From Sphingobium sp. AP50 (lineage in GTDB: Bacteria; Pseudomonadota; Alphaproteobacteria; Sphingomonadales; Sphingomonadaceae): a DNA stretch of 64,000 nucleotides. Positions 29,094 through 37,083 of this stretch are shown piece by piece. The notes below the pieces were generated by a model, which made no database searches, was not told where the DNA came from, and saw only the letters and a program-made list of their open reading frames with translations. The stretch covers positions 118,501-182,500 of the forward strand of contig NZ_FNYZ01000011.1 of NCBI RefSeq assembly GCF_900109095.1. Direction: 5' to 3'. Made by a program: the position numbers and the translations under genes. How positions within the stretch are numbered: position 1 is the stretch's first letter; the number at the start of each line of letters is the position of its first letter.

Positions 29094-31055
29094 TTAGAGA
29101 GCGGCCGCGATTTGCGGCGCGATCTTGGCGGCGGTCAGGCCGAAATGGTCGTAGAGGACTTCGGCGGGGGCCGACGCGCCGAAGCTGTCGATGCCGAAGC
29201 GCAGGCCGTCGAGGCCGGTATAGCGTTCCCAGCCGAAGGTGGTGCCGGCCTCGATCGAGGCGCGCAGCACACCGGCGGGCAGGATGTCGGCCTTGTAGGC
29301 GGCGTCCTGCGCGTCGAAATGCGCCCAGCTGGGCATCGAGACGACGTCGGCGCCGATGCCCTGTTCTTCCAGCGCCTTGGCGGTGGCGACGGCGATCTCG
29401 ACTTCCGAACCGGTGGCGAGCAGCACAACCTTGCGATCGGCGGTCGCGGCAACCAGGCGGTAGGCGCCCTTGGCCGACAGATTTTCACTCTTTTCCAGGC
29501 GTAGCTGTGGCAGGTTCTGGCGGGTCAGCGCCAGCACCGACGGGCCGGTCGCATCCTTCAGTGCCAGTTCCCAGCACTCCGCCGTCTCGACGATGTCGGC
29601 CGGGCGATAGACGTCGAGGTTCGGGATCATGCGCATCGACATGACATGCTCGATCGGCTGGTGGGTCGGGCCGTCTTCGCCCAGACCGATCGAGTCATGG
29701 GTGAGGACGTGGATGACCCGCTGTTCCTGCAGCGCAGCCAGGCGGATGCCGGCGCGCATATAGTCGGAAAAGACCAGGAAGGTGCCGCCATAGGGGATCA
29801 CGCCGCCATGCAGCGCCATGCCGTTCATCGCGCAGGCCATGCCGAATTCGCGGATACCGTAATAGACGTAGCGCCCCGAATAATCGTCCTTGGTCAGCGG
29901 ACCGGTCGACTTGGTCTTGGTATTGTTGGAGCCGGTAAGGTCGGCCGAACCGCCCAGCGTTTCGGGCAACAGGTCGTTGATCGCGCCCAGCGCCAGTTCG
30001 CTCGCCTTGCGGGTCGCGACCTTTTGCGGGTTGGCGATCAGGCTGTCGATATAGGCGTCGAGCGAGAAGTCGGCGGGCAGGTCGCCAGCCATGCGGCGGG
30101 TGAATTCCGCAGCCTTCTCGTTGCTTGCAAGGCGACCTTCCCAAGCAGCGCGAACATCTCGGCCCTTGGCGCCAATCGCCTTCCAGGCATCGGCAATGTC
30201 GGCCGGGATGACGAAGGGTTCGGCGGTCCAGCCGAGAAACTCGCGGGCGGCGGCAACTTCGTCGGTGCCGAGCGCCGAGCCGTGAACGCCCGATGTGCCG
30301 GCCTTGTTCGGCGCGCCATAGCCGATCTTGGTGGCGCAGGCGACGATCGAGGGGCGCGGATCGGCAACGGCTTCGGCCAGCGCGCGGCGCACGTCGGCGA
30401 CGTCATGGCCGTCGCACGACACGACATGCCAGCCGGTGGCGGCATAGCGGGCCAGCACATCTTCGCTGCTCGACAGGTCGACGGCACCGTCAATGGTGAT
30501 CTTGTTATCGTCCCAAAGCACGTTCAGGCGGCCAAGGCCCAGATGACCGGCCAGACCGATGGCTTCATGGTTGATGCCTTCCATCAGGCAGCCGTCGCCA
30601 GCGATGACCCAGGTCTTGTGATCGACCAGATCGTCGCCGAACTGCGCATTCAGATGACGCTCGGCGATCGCCATGCCGACGGCGGTGGCAAGGCCCGAAC
30701 CGAGCGGACCGGTGGTCGCTTCGACGCCTGCCAGTTCGAAATTCTCCGGGTGGCCGGCGCAGGGGCTGTGCAACTGGCGGAAATTCGCAATGTCCTCGAT
30801 CGTCGGCTTGGCATAGCCGGTCAGGTGCAGCAGCGAATAGATCAGCATCGACCCATGGCCGGCCGACAGGACAAAGCGGTCGCGGTCGGCCCATTTGGGA
30901 TCAGTCGGATCGAATTTCAGATAATCGCCGAACAGAACGGTCGCTACGTCCGCCATGCCCATCGGCATGCCCGGATGGCCGCTATTGGCGGCCTGCACGG
31001 CGTCCATGGAGAGCGCCCGAATGGCGTTGGCGAGCGACTTTTCCGAAACGGTCAT
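29094..31055 (-). CDS. tkt: Transketolase
   Basis: Thiamine-diphosphate enzyme of the pentose phosphate pathway moving two-carbon units between sugars. 653 residues from MTVSEKSLANAIR; an ATG ten codons earlier (31085, MPDQERF) is the alternative, and neither has a strong ribosome site. Motifs: GHPGMPMGMAD near the start, GDGCLMEGINHEA with the Mg/ThDP GDG...N pattern, TSGVHGSALG, and the pyrimidine-domain segment STGPLTKDDYSGRYVYYGIRE. First gene of the tkt-gap-pgk series. Confidence 0.96.
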   Translation of the reverse strand: MTVSEKSLANAIRALSMDAVQAANSGHPGMPMGMADVATVLFGDYLKFDPTDPKWADRDRFVLSAGHGSMLIYSLLHLTGYAKPTIEDIANFRQLHSPCAGHPENFELAGVEATTGPLGSGLATAVGMAIAERHLNAQFGDDLVDHKTWVIAGDGCLMEGINHEAIGLAGHLGLGRLNVLWDDNKITIDGAVDLSSSEDVLARYAATGWHVVSCDGHDVADVRRALAEAVADPRPSIVACATKIGYGAPNKAGTSGVHGSALGTDEVAAAREFLGWTAEPFVIPADIADAWKAIGAKGRDVRAAWEGRLASNEKAAEFTRRMAGDLPADFSLDAYIDSLIANPQKVATRKASELALGAINDLLPETLGGSADLTGSNNTKTKSTGPLTKDDYSGRYVYYGIREFGMACAMNGMALHGGVIPYGGTFLVFSDYMRAGIRLAALQEQRVIHVLTHDSIGLGEDGPTHQPIEHVMSMRMIPNLDVYRPADIVETAECWELALKDATGPSVLALTRQNLPQLRLEKSENLSAKGAYRLVAATADRKVVLLATGSEVEIAVATAKALEEQGIGADVVSMPSWAHFDAQDAAYKADILPAGVLRASIEAGTTFGWERYTGLDGLRFGIDSFGASAPAEVLYDHFGLTAAKIAPQIAAAL

Positions 31056-31257
31056 CTTGGGCGGGAATCTTTCCTGATCGGGCATAGCGGGAAGACCGCG
31101 CGCGCGGTCGATTCGACATCGCGCTCCCTTTGTCGCGTCAAGCCCCATGCGTCAACCGCATGTCGCCGCAGCGACGCACCGCCGGGACCAGCATCGAAGC
31201 GGTACACTGCCCTAAAGACCGCTTTTGCAAGGCCCCGACTTCCGCTATGACTGGCCG

Positions 31258-31452
31258 ATGGCAAGCGACCGCATGATGCAGGCGATCGGCACGCTGGAGC
31301 GTGCAGTGACCCGGCTTGAGCAGGATGTCGCCCGTCTCCTGGAGACGCCCGCGACTTCCCCCTCCCCCGCCCTTGACGCTACGGCAGCACGTGCCGCACT
31401 CCGATCTCTCGATGAACTGATCGATTCGCTGAACGGACGGACCCATGGCTGA
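31258..31452 (+). CDS. Small coiled-coil protein upstream of zapA
   Basis: 64 residues from MASDRMM; an ATG eleven codons upstream is possible. Predicted mainly helical with heptad-like spacing (IGTLERAVTRLEQDVARLLE) and a second helix LRSLDELIDSL. Its end overlaps the zapA start by eight bases. The context suggests a division-associated or ZapB-like accessory, but I cannot name a family with certainty (DUF4164-like by feel). Confidence 0.7.
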   Translation: MASDRMMQAIGTLERAVTRLEQDVARLLETPATSPSPALDATAARAALRSLDELIDSLNGRTHG

Positions 31453-31780
31453 AATAATGCTACAGATCGCCGGACGCCCCTATCCCATACGCTGTCGCGA
31501 CGGGGAGGAAGCGCATATCACCCATCTGGCGACCATGATCGAGCAGAAGGCGCGTCAGGCGCAGCAGTCCACGCCCGGCATGACGGAAGTGCGCACCCTG
31601 TTGTTCGCGGCGCTGTTTCTGGCCGACGAACTCAACGATCTGCGGCGGGAAGCGGCCGGGCGACAGACGCAACTGGCGCTGGAGGCCGACGACGAGCCGA
31701 GCGCCCGCGCCATCGAGGCGCTGGCCGCCCGGATAGAAAAGCTGCGCGAGCGACTTGCCGTAAGCGCCTCGGACGCCTAG
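31445..31780 (+). CDS. zapA: Cell division protein ZapA
   Basis: Z-ring associated protein that cross-links FtsZ filaments. 111 residues: N-terminal globular part with IAGRPYPIRCRDGEEAHI, then a C-terminal helix forming the dimer coiled coil. The order zapA - 6S RNA - 5-formyltetrahydrofolate cyclo-ligase is a widely conserved proteobacterial arrangement and supports the call. Confidence 0.92.
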   Translation: MAEIMLQIAGRPYPIRCRDGEEAHITHLATMIEQKARQAQQSTPGMTEVRTLLFAALFLADELNDLRREAAGRQTQLALEADDEPSARAIEALAARIEKLRERLAVSASDA

Positions 31781-31786
31781 ATTGGC

Positions 31787-31952
31787 GATGACGGGCACTG
31801 CGCGACACGAGCTTTAGCGAACATCCCTGAGGCGATAATCAAAATCCAAGGGGGCTGTCCCTGGGCGGGTTCAGGCCCGTTCTACATGGTCCCCACCTGA
31901 CGTTGAGGCGTCAGAGGATATTCCAGCAAACGACCGAGGCGGTCCCGTCACC
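31787..31952 (+). ncRNA. ssrS: 6S RNA
   Basis: Regulator of housekeeping RNA polymerase. Found by position (between zapA and the 5-FCL gene) and by features: terminal stem TGACGGG / CCCGTCA, the 5' internal segment GCGAACATCCCTGAGGCGAT, a long central stem-loop with GGGCGGGTTCAGGCCCG, and a 3' T-rich end (CCCGCTTTTTCTC) that can act as terminator. Ends are approximate by a few bases. Confidence 0.8.
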
Positions 31953-31979
31953 CGCTTTTTCTCTTACACCTCCCCGATC

Positions 31980-32054
31980 GTGCTCCTGCGAAAGCAGGAG
32001 CCTAGTGTCGAACGGACGGCCCTGCATCCTGGGCTCCTGCTTTCGCAGGAGCAC
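31980..32054. repeat. Palindromic repeat of the CTCCTGCGAAAGCAGGAG family
   Basis: GTGCTCCTGCGAAAGCAGGA GCC and the complementary far arm, each itself a small hairpin. Related in design to 27876-27958. It fills the gap between 6S RNA and the cyclo-ligase gene. Confidence 0.75.
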
Positions 32055-32081
32055 TCTATTTTCAGACCCAGCGGACAAGCC

Positions 32082-32675
32082 ATGAACGACGATCAGCCCG
32101 ACAAGACCAGCCTGCGCGCGATCGCCCGACAGAGGCGGCGCAATTTTGTCGCCTCGCTCGATCCGCTTGCCCATCGACTGGCGTTCAAAGCCGTGCCTTC
32201 TCCTCTGGCCCGCCGGATCGCTGATGCGAACATCGTGGCGCTCTATATGGGCATGGACGATGAGGCCCCGGCCCAGCGCATGGCGGCCCAACTCCAGACC
32301 ATGGGCAAGATCGTGGCATTGCCGCGCGTGCTCGATCGGCTGGGCAGCATGGATTTCCTCGCATGGCAGCCCGAGGATCAACTCTTCCCCGGCCTGTTCG
32401 GCACCAGCCATCCCGAACCGAGCGGTGGCCCGGTGACGCCCGACGTCATCATCGCGCCTCTGGTCGGTTTCGACCGGGCGATGAACCGGCTGGGCCAGGG
32501 CGGCGGCTATTATGACCGCGCCTTCGCCCGTTTCCCCGATGCGCTGCGCGTCGGCCTCGCCTGGTCAGCGCAGGAAATCGACGCCCTGCCCGCTGATCCG
32601 TGGGATCTGCCGCTGGACATCATCATGACCGAGGTCGAACTGATCGAGGGTGAAGGCGAGGACGGGACGGTATGA
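32082..32675 (+). CDS. 5-formyltetrahydrofolate cyclo-ligase
   Basis: ATP-dependent conversion of 5-formyl-THF to 5,10-methenyl-THF, recycling an inhibitory folate. 197 residues from MNDDQPDK; the upstream in-frame part is palindromic repeat and is excluded. The signature PLVGFDRAMNRLGQGGGYYD near residue 130 is the phosphate-binding G-x-G-G-G-Y-Y-D motif. Genomic neighbour of 6S RNA, as in many proteobacteria (ygfA). Overlaps the next gene by four bases. Confidence 0.93.
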   Translation: MNDDQPDKTSLRAIARQRRRNFVASLDPLAHRLAFKAVPSPLARRIADANIVALYMGMDDEAPAQRMAAQLQTMGKIVALPRVLDRLGSMDFLAWQPEDQLFPGLFGTSHPEPSGGPVTPDVIIAPLVGFDRAMNRLGQGGGYYDRAFARFPDALRVGLAWSAQEIDALPADPWDLPLDIIMTEVELIEGEGEDGTV

Positions 32676-32914
32676 GCATCGATCCGCGCCATTATCATCA
32701 GCCAAGCTGGCGCAAGCCAGTGGGCATGCTGACAATCGTCGGCCTGATTGTCGCATGGGCCGTACTGGTGGGCAGCCTGTCCGGCCTGATCGGCCTGCTG
32801 CCGGTATGGGCGCAGGTGCCGGTCTATGTGGTGCTGGGCATCGTGTGGATCTGGATATTGCCACTCCGGCGCCTGCTGGCCTGGATGGAAACCGGGCGCT
32901 GGCGGCGCGGATAA
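32672..32914 (+). CDS. DUF2842-like small membrane protein
   Basis: 80 residues with two transmembrane helices (about 17-38 and 46-66) and basic/aromatic ends (PSWRKPVG and METGRWRR). This layout, with W-R-K near the start and the second helix rich in Val/Ile/Trp, matches the DUF2842 family of alphaproteobacteria. Function unknown. ATGA overlap with the cyclo-ligase gene indicates cotranslation. Confidence 0.8.
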   Translation: MSIDPRHYHQPSWRKPVGMLTIVGLIVAWAVLVGSLSGLIGLLPVWAQVPVYVVLGIVWIWILPLRRLLAWMETGRWRRG

Positions 32915-32930
32915 TATCGTGACAACTCCG

Positions 32931-32954
32931 CAACGAATGACTATTCATTCGTTG
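32931..32954. promoter_or_regulatory. Long perfect dyad upstream of the aquaporin gene
   Basis: CAACGAATGA / TCATTCGTTG with a 4-base centre, about 200 bases before the aquaporin start. The ATGAATGA-like half-sites resemble TetR/AcrR-type operators. No T-run follows, so a terminator for the preceding genes is less likely. The rest of the 240-base gap holds nothing recognisable. Confidence 0.45.
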
Positions 32955-33155
32955 ACTTAGTGTAATGGCCTGCCCGTATTTCCTCGGGTCGGCTCGCTGA
33001 CGGACGGAGTGCGACGCCATGCCGATCGCAACATTGCTGTCCCGCACGCGCCATCGGCGGCGCATTCCTTCTCCATATTTCCTATCGGGCGGCGCCACCC
33101 CGCACCGACACATCCCATCTCTGGTGGCACGGCTCCACTGGGACAGGAGACAGTG

Positions 33156-33887
33156 ATGGTTGGGTTGGAAAAGAGACTATTCGCCGAAACATTGGGCACA
33201 TTCTGGCTGGTGTTCGGCGGCTGCGGCAGCGCCGTTCTGGCCGCCGCCTTTCCGAACGTGGGCATCGGCCTGCTGGGCGTCAGCCTGGCCTTTGGATTGA
33301 CGGTGCTGACCATGGCCTATTCGATCGGCCATATTTCCGGCTGCCACCTCAATCCGGCGGTCACGATCGGCCTATGGGCCGGCGGCCGCTTCCCGGTGCG
33401 GGACATCGCGCCCTATATCGTCGCGCAACTGGTCGGCGCCGTGCTGGCGGCGGCTTTGCTGCTCTTCATCGCCAGCGGCCAGCCGGGATTCGTACTTGCT
33501 GCCAATGGGCTGGCGATTAACGGCTATGACGCCCTGTCGCCCGGCGGCTATTCGCTGGCATCGGGGCTGGCGATCGAACTGGTGCTGACCTTCGGCTTTC
33601 TGTCGGTCATTCTGGGTGCGACGGACAGTCGGGCGCCGAGCGGATTCGCCCCGATCGCCATCGGCCTTGCGCTGACGCTGATCCATCTGATCAGCATTCC
33701 GGTCACCAACACGTCGGTGAATCCGGCACGCAGCACCGGGCCGGCGCTGCTGGTCGGCGGCCTCGCCCTGCAACAATTATGGCTCTTCTGGATTGCGCCC
33801 ATCGTCGGCGCACTGGCGGCAGGCGGCGTCTATCGCTGGCTGGCGACCGAGCCGCTGCCTCCGCCTGTGACCGGCGGCGAAATCTGA
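33156..33887 (+). CDS. aqpZ: Aquaporin Z-type water channel
   Basis: Six-helix MIP-family channel in the inner membrane. 243 residues from the ATG preceded by an AGGAG site; the in-frame extension upstream is not protein-like. Both NPA loops are intact (NPA at 66-68, NPAR at 189-192). R192 and H177 fit the narrow, water-selective filter of AqpZ rather than a glycerol facilitator. Flanked by the dyad described upstream and by hairpins downstream. Confidence 0.94.
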   Translation: MVGLEKRLFAETLGTFWLVFGGCGSAVLAAAFPNVGIGLLGVSLAFGLTVLTMAYSIGHISGCHLNPAVTIGLWAGGRFPVRDIAPYIVAQLVGAVLAAALLLFIASGQPGFVLAANGLAINGYDALSPGGYSLASGLAIELVLTFGFLSVILGATDSRAPSGFAPIAIGLALTLIHLISIPVTNTSVNPARSTGPALLVGGLALQQLWLFWIAPIVGALAAGGVYRWLATEPLPPPVTGGEI

Positions 33888-33903
33888 TTTGAAAGAAAGG
33901 GAT

Positions 33904-33950
33904 GTCGGCGCTTCCATGCGCCGACTCCATCACCCGGACAATCAGGGTGA
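33904..33950. terminator. Hairpins between aqpZ and the tRNA-Asp cluster
   Basis: Two adjacent dyads: GTCGGCGC / GCGCCGAC (6-base loop) and CATCACCC / GGGTGATG (9-base loop). On the minus strand the first is followed by CCCTTTCTTTC, consistent with a terminator for the tRNA transcript; on the plus strand it could end aqpZ. Confidence 0.5.
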
Positions 33951-34027
33951 TGGCGCGAGTGACGGGGCTCGAACCCGCGACCTCCGGCGTGACAGGCCGG
34001 CACTCTAACCAACTGAGCTACACCCGC
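33951..34027 (-). tRNA. tRNA-Asp (anticodon GTC), copy 3
   Basis: 77 nt including encoded CCA. Acceptor GCGGGTG pairs with CACTCGC through one G-U-type position; D arm GCTCAGTTGGTTAGAGT, anticodon loop CTGTCAC with GTC, and T loop GGTTCGAGC are all regular. Last in transcription order of three near-identical genes. Confidence 0.97.
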
Positions 34028-34108
34028 GTAGGTGCTGCATCTTATCCGACCATGACGGTCGCCAGACGATGCACGATCTGGGAAAATTCACTTTCCGGTC
34101 AAGGAAAG

Positions 34109-34185
34109 TGGCGCGAGTGACGGGGCTCGAACCCGCGACCTCCGGCGTGACAGGCCGGCACTCTAACCAACTGAGCTACACCCGC
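34109..34185 (-). tRNA. tRNA-Asp (anticodon GTC), copy 2
   Basis: Same 77-nt sequence as the neighbouring copies, CCA encoded. The spacer to each neighbour is about 80 bases and also partly repeated (GCCAGACGATGCA and AAGGAAAG), showing the cluster arose by tandem duplication of gene plus flank. Confidence 0.97.
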
Positions 34186-34264
34186 GCAGGGTGGCATCTT
34201 TCGCAGCCAAGGCCGCCAGACGATGCAAATCTTCTACACCATATCCACCTTCCTGCAAGGAAAG

Positions 34265-34341
34265 TGGCGCGAGTGACGGGGCTCGAACCCGCGACCTCCG
34301 GCGTGACAGGCCGGCACTCTAACCAACTGAGCTACACCCGC
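34265..34341 (-). tRNA. tRNA-Asp (anticodon GTC), copy 1
   Basis: First in transcription order, 77 nt with encoded CCA and canonical arms, identical by eye to the other two. It lies about 40 bases downstream of the AI-2E family permease gene on the same strand. Confidence 0.97.
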
Positions 34342-34383
34342 GTTTGGTGTGGAGCCGCCGTCTATGAGCGTCCTGCGATGCTG

Positions 34384-35538
34384 TCAACCGTCTGCAACAT
34401 CGGTTTCATCTTTCTCCGCATTTTCTTTGCGCGGCGCGACCGTCAACGTGCCCTGTTCAAACAGGAAACCGGCGATATCCGGGGTTCCGGCGGCCGACAC
34501 CACGGTCTGGATGATGATCAGCAGCGGCACCGCCAGCAGCGCGCCCGGCGTGCCCCACACCCATCCCCAGAAAGTCAGCGACACGAGAATCAGCAGCGGG
34601 TTCATCGTCAGCCGCCGCCCCAACAACAGCGGCGTGACGACATTGGCCTCCACCAGATGGAAGCCGACCTGCAAGCCGGCGGGCAGCAAGGCGACATAGA
34701 CATCGTCGAACACCATCAGGCCGCCCAGCCCCAGCAGCACCGCCGCCAGCATCGGCCCAAAATAGGGCACGAAGTTGAGCAAGGCGACGATACCGCCCCA
34801 CATCAGCGGAGACGGCATGCCGATCAGCCACAGGGCAAGAGCCACCGCCAGCCCCAGACAGATATTGATGGTCGCAATGGTGATGACATAGGCCGATGTC
34901 GCATCGACCACATTCTGGATCACCCGTGCGACAGCCATGGCGCCGTCGAAGCTGCCCCGACTGTTGATCGTGCGGCGGCGCAACTTGGTCCAGCCGGCGA
35001 GAAAGAAATAGATGATGAGCAGCGCGAACACCATCTGGATGATCGCCGACGGGGCGGAGGTCGCGGCAAATTGCAACAGCGACCGGGGCGCATCGACCGC
35101 CGCCGTCTGCGCCGCCGCCACAGGCCCGGTCGCCAGCATCTGCACGGTTTCATCCACGAAGCGCTGGAGACTGGCGTAGAAATCGATCAGCGGCGCCAGG
35201 TTCGCCTGAATTTGCGGCAGGCGCTGGGGCAGGATGCGGAACCAGTCGGTCGCCGGCACCACGATCAGCACCAGCGCCGTGTTCGCCACCAGCAGGAAGC
35301 CGACCACTGCGATCAGTGCCGACAGGCCGGACGGAATGCCGCGCCGTTCCATCCATTCGAGCAGCGGAACCAGCGCGATCGCGATCACCAGCGCGGCGGT
35401 CAGCGGCAGGAAAAACTCCGCCCCCGCCCGCAGTGCGAAAGGCAAGGCCAGCAGCAGGCCTATCCCCGATGTCAGCGCGAGCGACGCCAGCAACCGGTCA
35501 CGCCGCCGGTTGATCTCCTGCTGGTCATTATTGATCAC
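34384..35538 (-). CDS. AI-2E family (PerM/TqsA-type) transporter
   Basis: Eight-helix inner-membrane protein of 384 residues. The family includes exporters of autoinducer-2, Na+/H+ antiporters and permeases of unknown substrate. Visible: paired N-terminal helices, a long central amphipathic region (about 100-170), and the C-terminal block with GMPSPLMWGGIVALLNFVPY and EANVVTPLLLGRRLTMNP, a family hallmark. The C-terminal 25 residues are acidic and soluble. Substrate cannot be assigned. Confidence 0.92.
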   Translation of the reverse strand: MINNDQQEINRRRDRLLASLALTSGIGLLLALPFALRAGAEFFLPLTAALVIAIALVPLLEWMERRGIPSGLSALIAVVGFLLVANTALVLIVVPATDWFRILPQRLPQIQANLAPLIDFYASLQRFVDETVQMLATGPVAAAQTAAVDAPRSLLQFAATSAPSAIIQMVFALLIIYFFLAGWTKLRRRTINSRGSFDGAMAVARVIQNVVDATSAYVITIATINICLGLAVALALWLIGMPSPLMWGGIVALLNFVPYFGPMLAAVLLGLGGLMVFDDVYVALLPAGLQVGFHLVEANVVTPLLLGRRLTMNPLLILVSLTFWGWVWGTPGALLAVPLLIIIQTVVSAAGTPDIAGFLFEQGTLTVAPRKENAEKDETDVADG

Positions 35539-35702
35539 GCTTGGCTGATTCCCCGTTCGTTCACCCTGATGTGCGACGGACAGACAAAGCCGTCAATTTA
35601 CAAAGCCGTTAACTGCGCCAGCGACACAGGAAACAGGGGCTTAACCAAATATTTCCGCTCAGCGGCTAGAACGGTCGCGGGGACGCAAGAACGGGGAATG
35701 GC

Positions 35703-36179
35703 ATGAAAGGGCTGCTTTTCGCGCTGGCCGGCCTGATGGCGGCGCAAGTAGCAGATGCTCAAGTGGCTGGCGCGCAGGCAATGGTGCGCCTAGACACGCA
35801 GATGTTCGTGGAAAAGGTCGCCACCGACCTCAACGGTCGCCTGCGCCGCACGCTGGAGAGCGCCGATCGCATCGCGCCCGGCGACCGGGTGATCGTGATC
35901 CTGAACTGGCGCAATCAGGGCGCGGCCCCGATTCGCGATTTCACCGCCACCCGATCCGTGCTGCGCGGCACGACCCCGGACCTGCGCGATCCGGCCGTGC
36001 AGGTGTCGATCGACGGCGGCCAGCATTGGGCACGGTTCGACCAGCTATGGCTACCGACCCCTTTGGGCGGCGTGCGCCGGGCCGTGGCGGAGGATGTCAC
36101 CCATATTCGCTGGCAATTGCCCGACAGCGCCTTTCCCGGCCAGAGCGGGCGGCTGAGCTATCGCGCCACCATTCAGTAA
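35703..36179 (+). CDS. Secreted protein of unknown function
   Basis: 158 residues with a signal peptide (MKGLLFALAGLMAAQVADAQ, cleavage near 20-26). The mature part contains a beta-sandwich-like stretch, GDRVIVILNWRNQGAAPIRD, followed by VQVSIDGGQHWARFDQLWLP, resembling the conserved-repeat domains of DUF11-type envelope proteins. No catalytic residues recognised. It is divergent from the AI-2E permease, with 164 bases between. Confidence 0.75.
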   Translation: MKGLLFALAGLMAAQVADAQVAGAQAMVRLDTQMFVEKVATDLNGRLRRTLESADRIAPGDRVIVILNWRNQGAAPIRDFTATRSVLRGTTPDLRDPAVQVSIDGGQHWARFDQLWLPTPLGGVRRAVAEDVTHIRWQLPDSAFPGQSGRLSYRATIQ

Positions 36180-36217
36180 GGCTTGAGCAAGGGGCCGACT
36201 GCCCCTAAGACCGGGCC

Positions 36218-36961
36218 ATGCCTAAAGACGCAGAGCGCGCCTATCTCGCCAATATGGGTGAGGGCGGCCGCGAACATTCGCTCAACAAACCCTTTTCCGA
36301 TCCCCAGTGCGGCATTCAGCTCGCCTCGATCGGCTTCATCATGTCGCTGCTGCCGCCAGCACCGGCCCGCATATTGGACCTTGGCTGCGGGGGGGGCTGG
36401 ACCAGCCTGTTCTATGCACGCCATGGTCATGAGGTGACGGGGCAGGATATCGCGCCCGACATGATCGACCTGGCACGCGAAAATGCGACGCTGAACGGTC
36501 TGGCCGATCGCACCCATTTCCTGTGCAGCGATTTCGAAGGGCTGGAGCAGGAGGGCCATTATGACGCGGCGATCTTCTACGACGCGCTGCATCATGCGGA
36601 GGATGAGGGTGCGGCGATCCGGTCGGCCTGGCGGGCGCTGAAGCCCGGCGGCATTCTGATCACCCATGAACCGGGCGAAGGCCATAGCCAGTCGGCCGAA
36701 TCGATCGAGGCGATGGCGAAATTCGGCGTCAACGAACGCGACATGCCCCCGCACCTGATCATCGCGCGCGGCAAGGAGGCGGGCTTCACCCGCTTTCGCG
36801 TGCTGCCCATGCCCGCTTTGCTCTACAGCACCTTCTATCAGGAGCGGGACTATTCGGGCCGCTGGCTGAGCAAGCGGCGCTGGAAGATGATGCAGCGCGC
36901 GATGCGCATGCTGTTCAATCCGGACCTGAAGGAGGGCGCCGTCGTCGTGATGACGAAATAG
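36218..36961 (+). CDS. Class I SAM-dependent methyltransferase
   Basis: 247 residues. The Rossmann motif I is ILDLGCGGGWTS near residue 50, motif II acidic residue in VTGQDIAPDMID, and IFYDALHHAED matches the post-II helix of small-molecule methyltransferases. The conserved ALKPGGILITHEPGEGH fits motif III. The C-terminal half (FHRxR-like MLFNPDLKEG) is unassigned; a sugar or lipid substrate is possible. Followed by a strong terminator. Confidence 0.88.
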   Translation: MPKDAERAYLANMGEGGREHSLNKPFSDPQCGIQLASIGFIMSLLPPAPARILDLGCGGGWTSLFYARHGHEVTGQDIAPDMIDLARENATLNGLADRTHFLCSDFEGLEQEGHYDAAIFYDALHHAEDEGAAIRSAWRALKPGGILITHEPGEGHSQSAESIEAMAKFGVNERDMPPHLIIARGKEAGFTRFRVLPMPALLYSTFYQERDYSGRWLSKRRWKMMQRAMRMLFNPDLKEGAVVVMTK

Positions 36962-36978
36962 GCGCCCTGCTCTCTTCT

Positions 36979-37027
36979 TAGAGCGCGCTGCGTTAAATCT
37001 GACGCAGGTCGCGCGCTCTAGTTTTTT
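36979..37027 (+). terminator. Intrinsic terminator after the methyltransferase gene
   Basis: TAGAGCGCGC pairs with GCGCGCTCTA, with an inner TGCGTT / GACGCA extension, then GTTTTTTG. Long stem plus T-run on the plus strand. Confidence 0.8.
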
Positions 37028-37029
37028 GT

Positions 37030-37083
37030 TTTCGCATCGCTTTATGCGGAAAACCGGTGCCCATTTTTCCGCGCGATGCTCTA
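37030..37083. repeat. Alphaproteobacterial palindromic element between convergent genes
   Basis: GCATCGCTTTATGCGGAAAA CCGG...TTTTCCGCGCGATGC: the GCGGAAAACCGG / TTTTTCCGC core resembles palindromic units dispersed in rhizobial and other alphaproteobacterial genomes. It also shares the GAGCGC / GCTCTA ends with the adjacent terminator. Confidence 0.5.
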
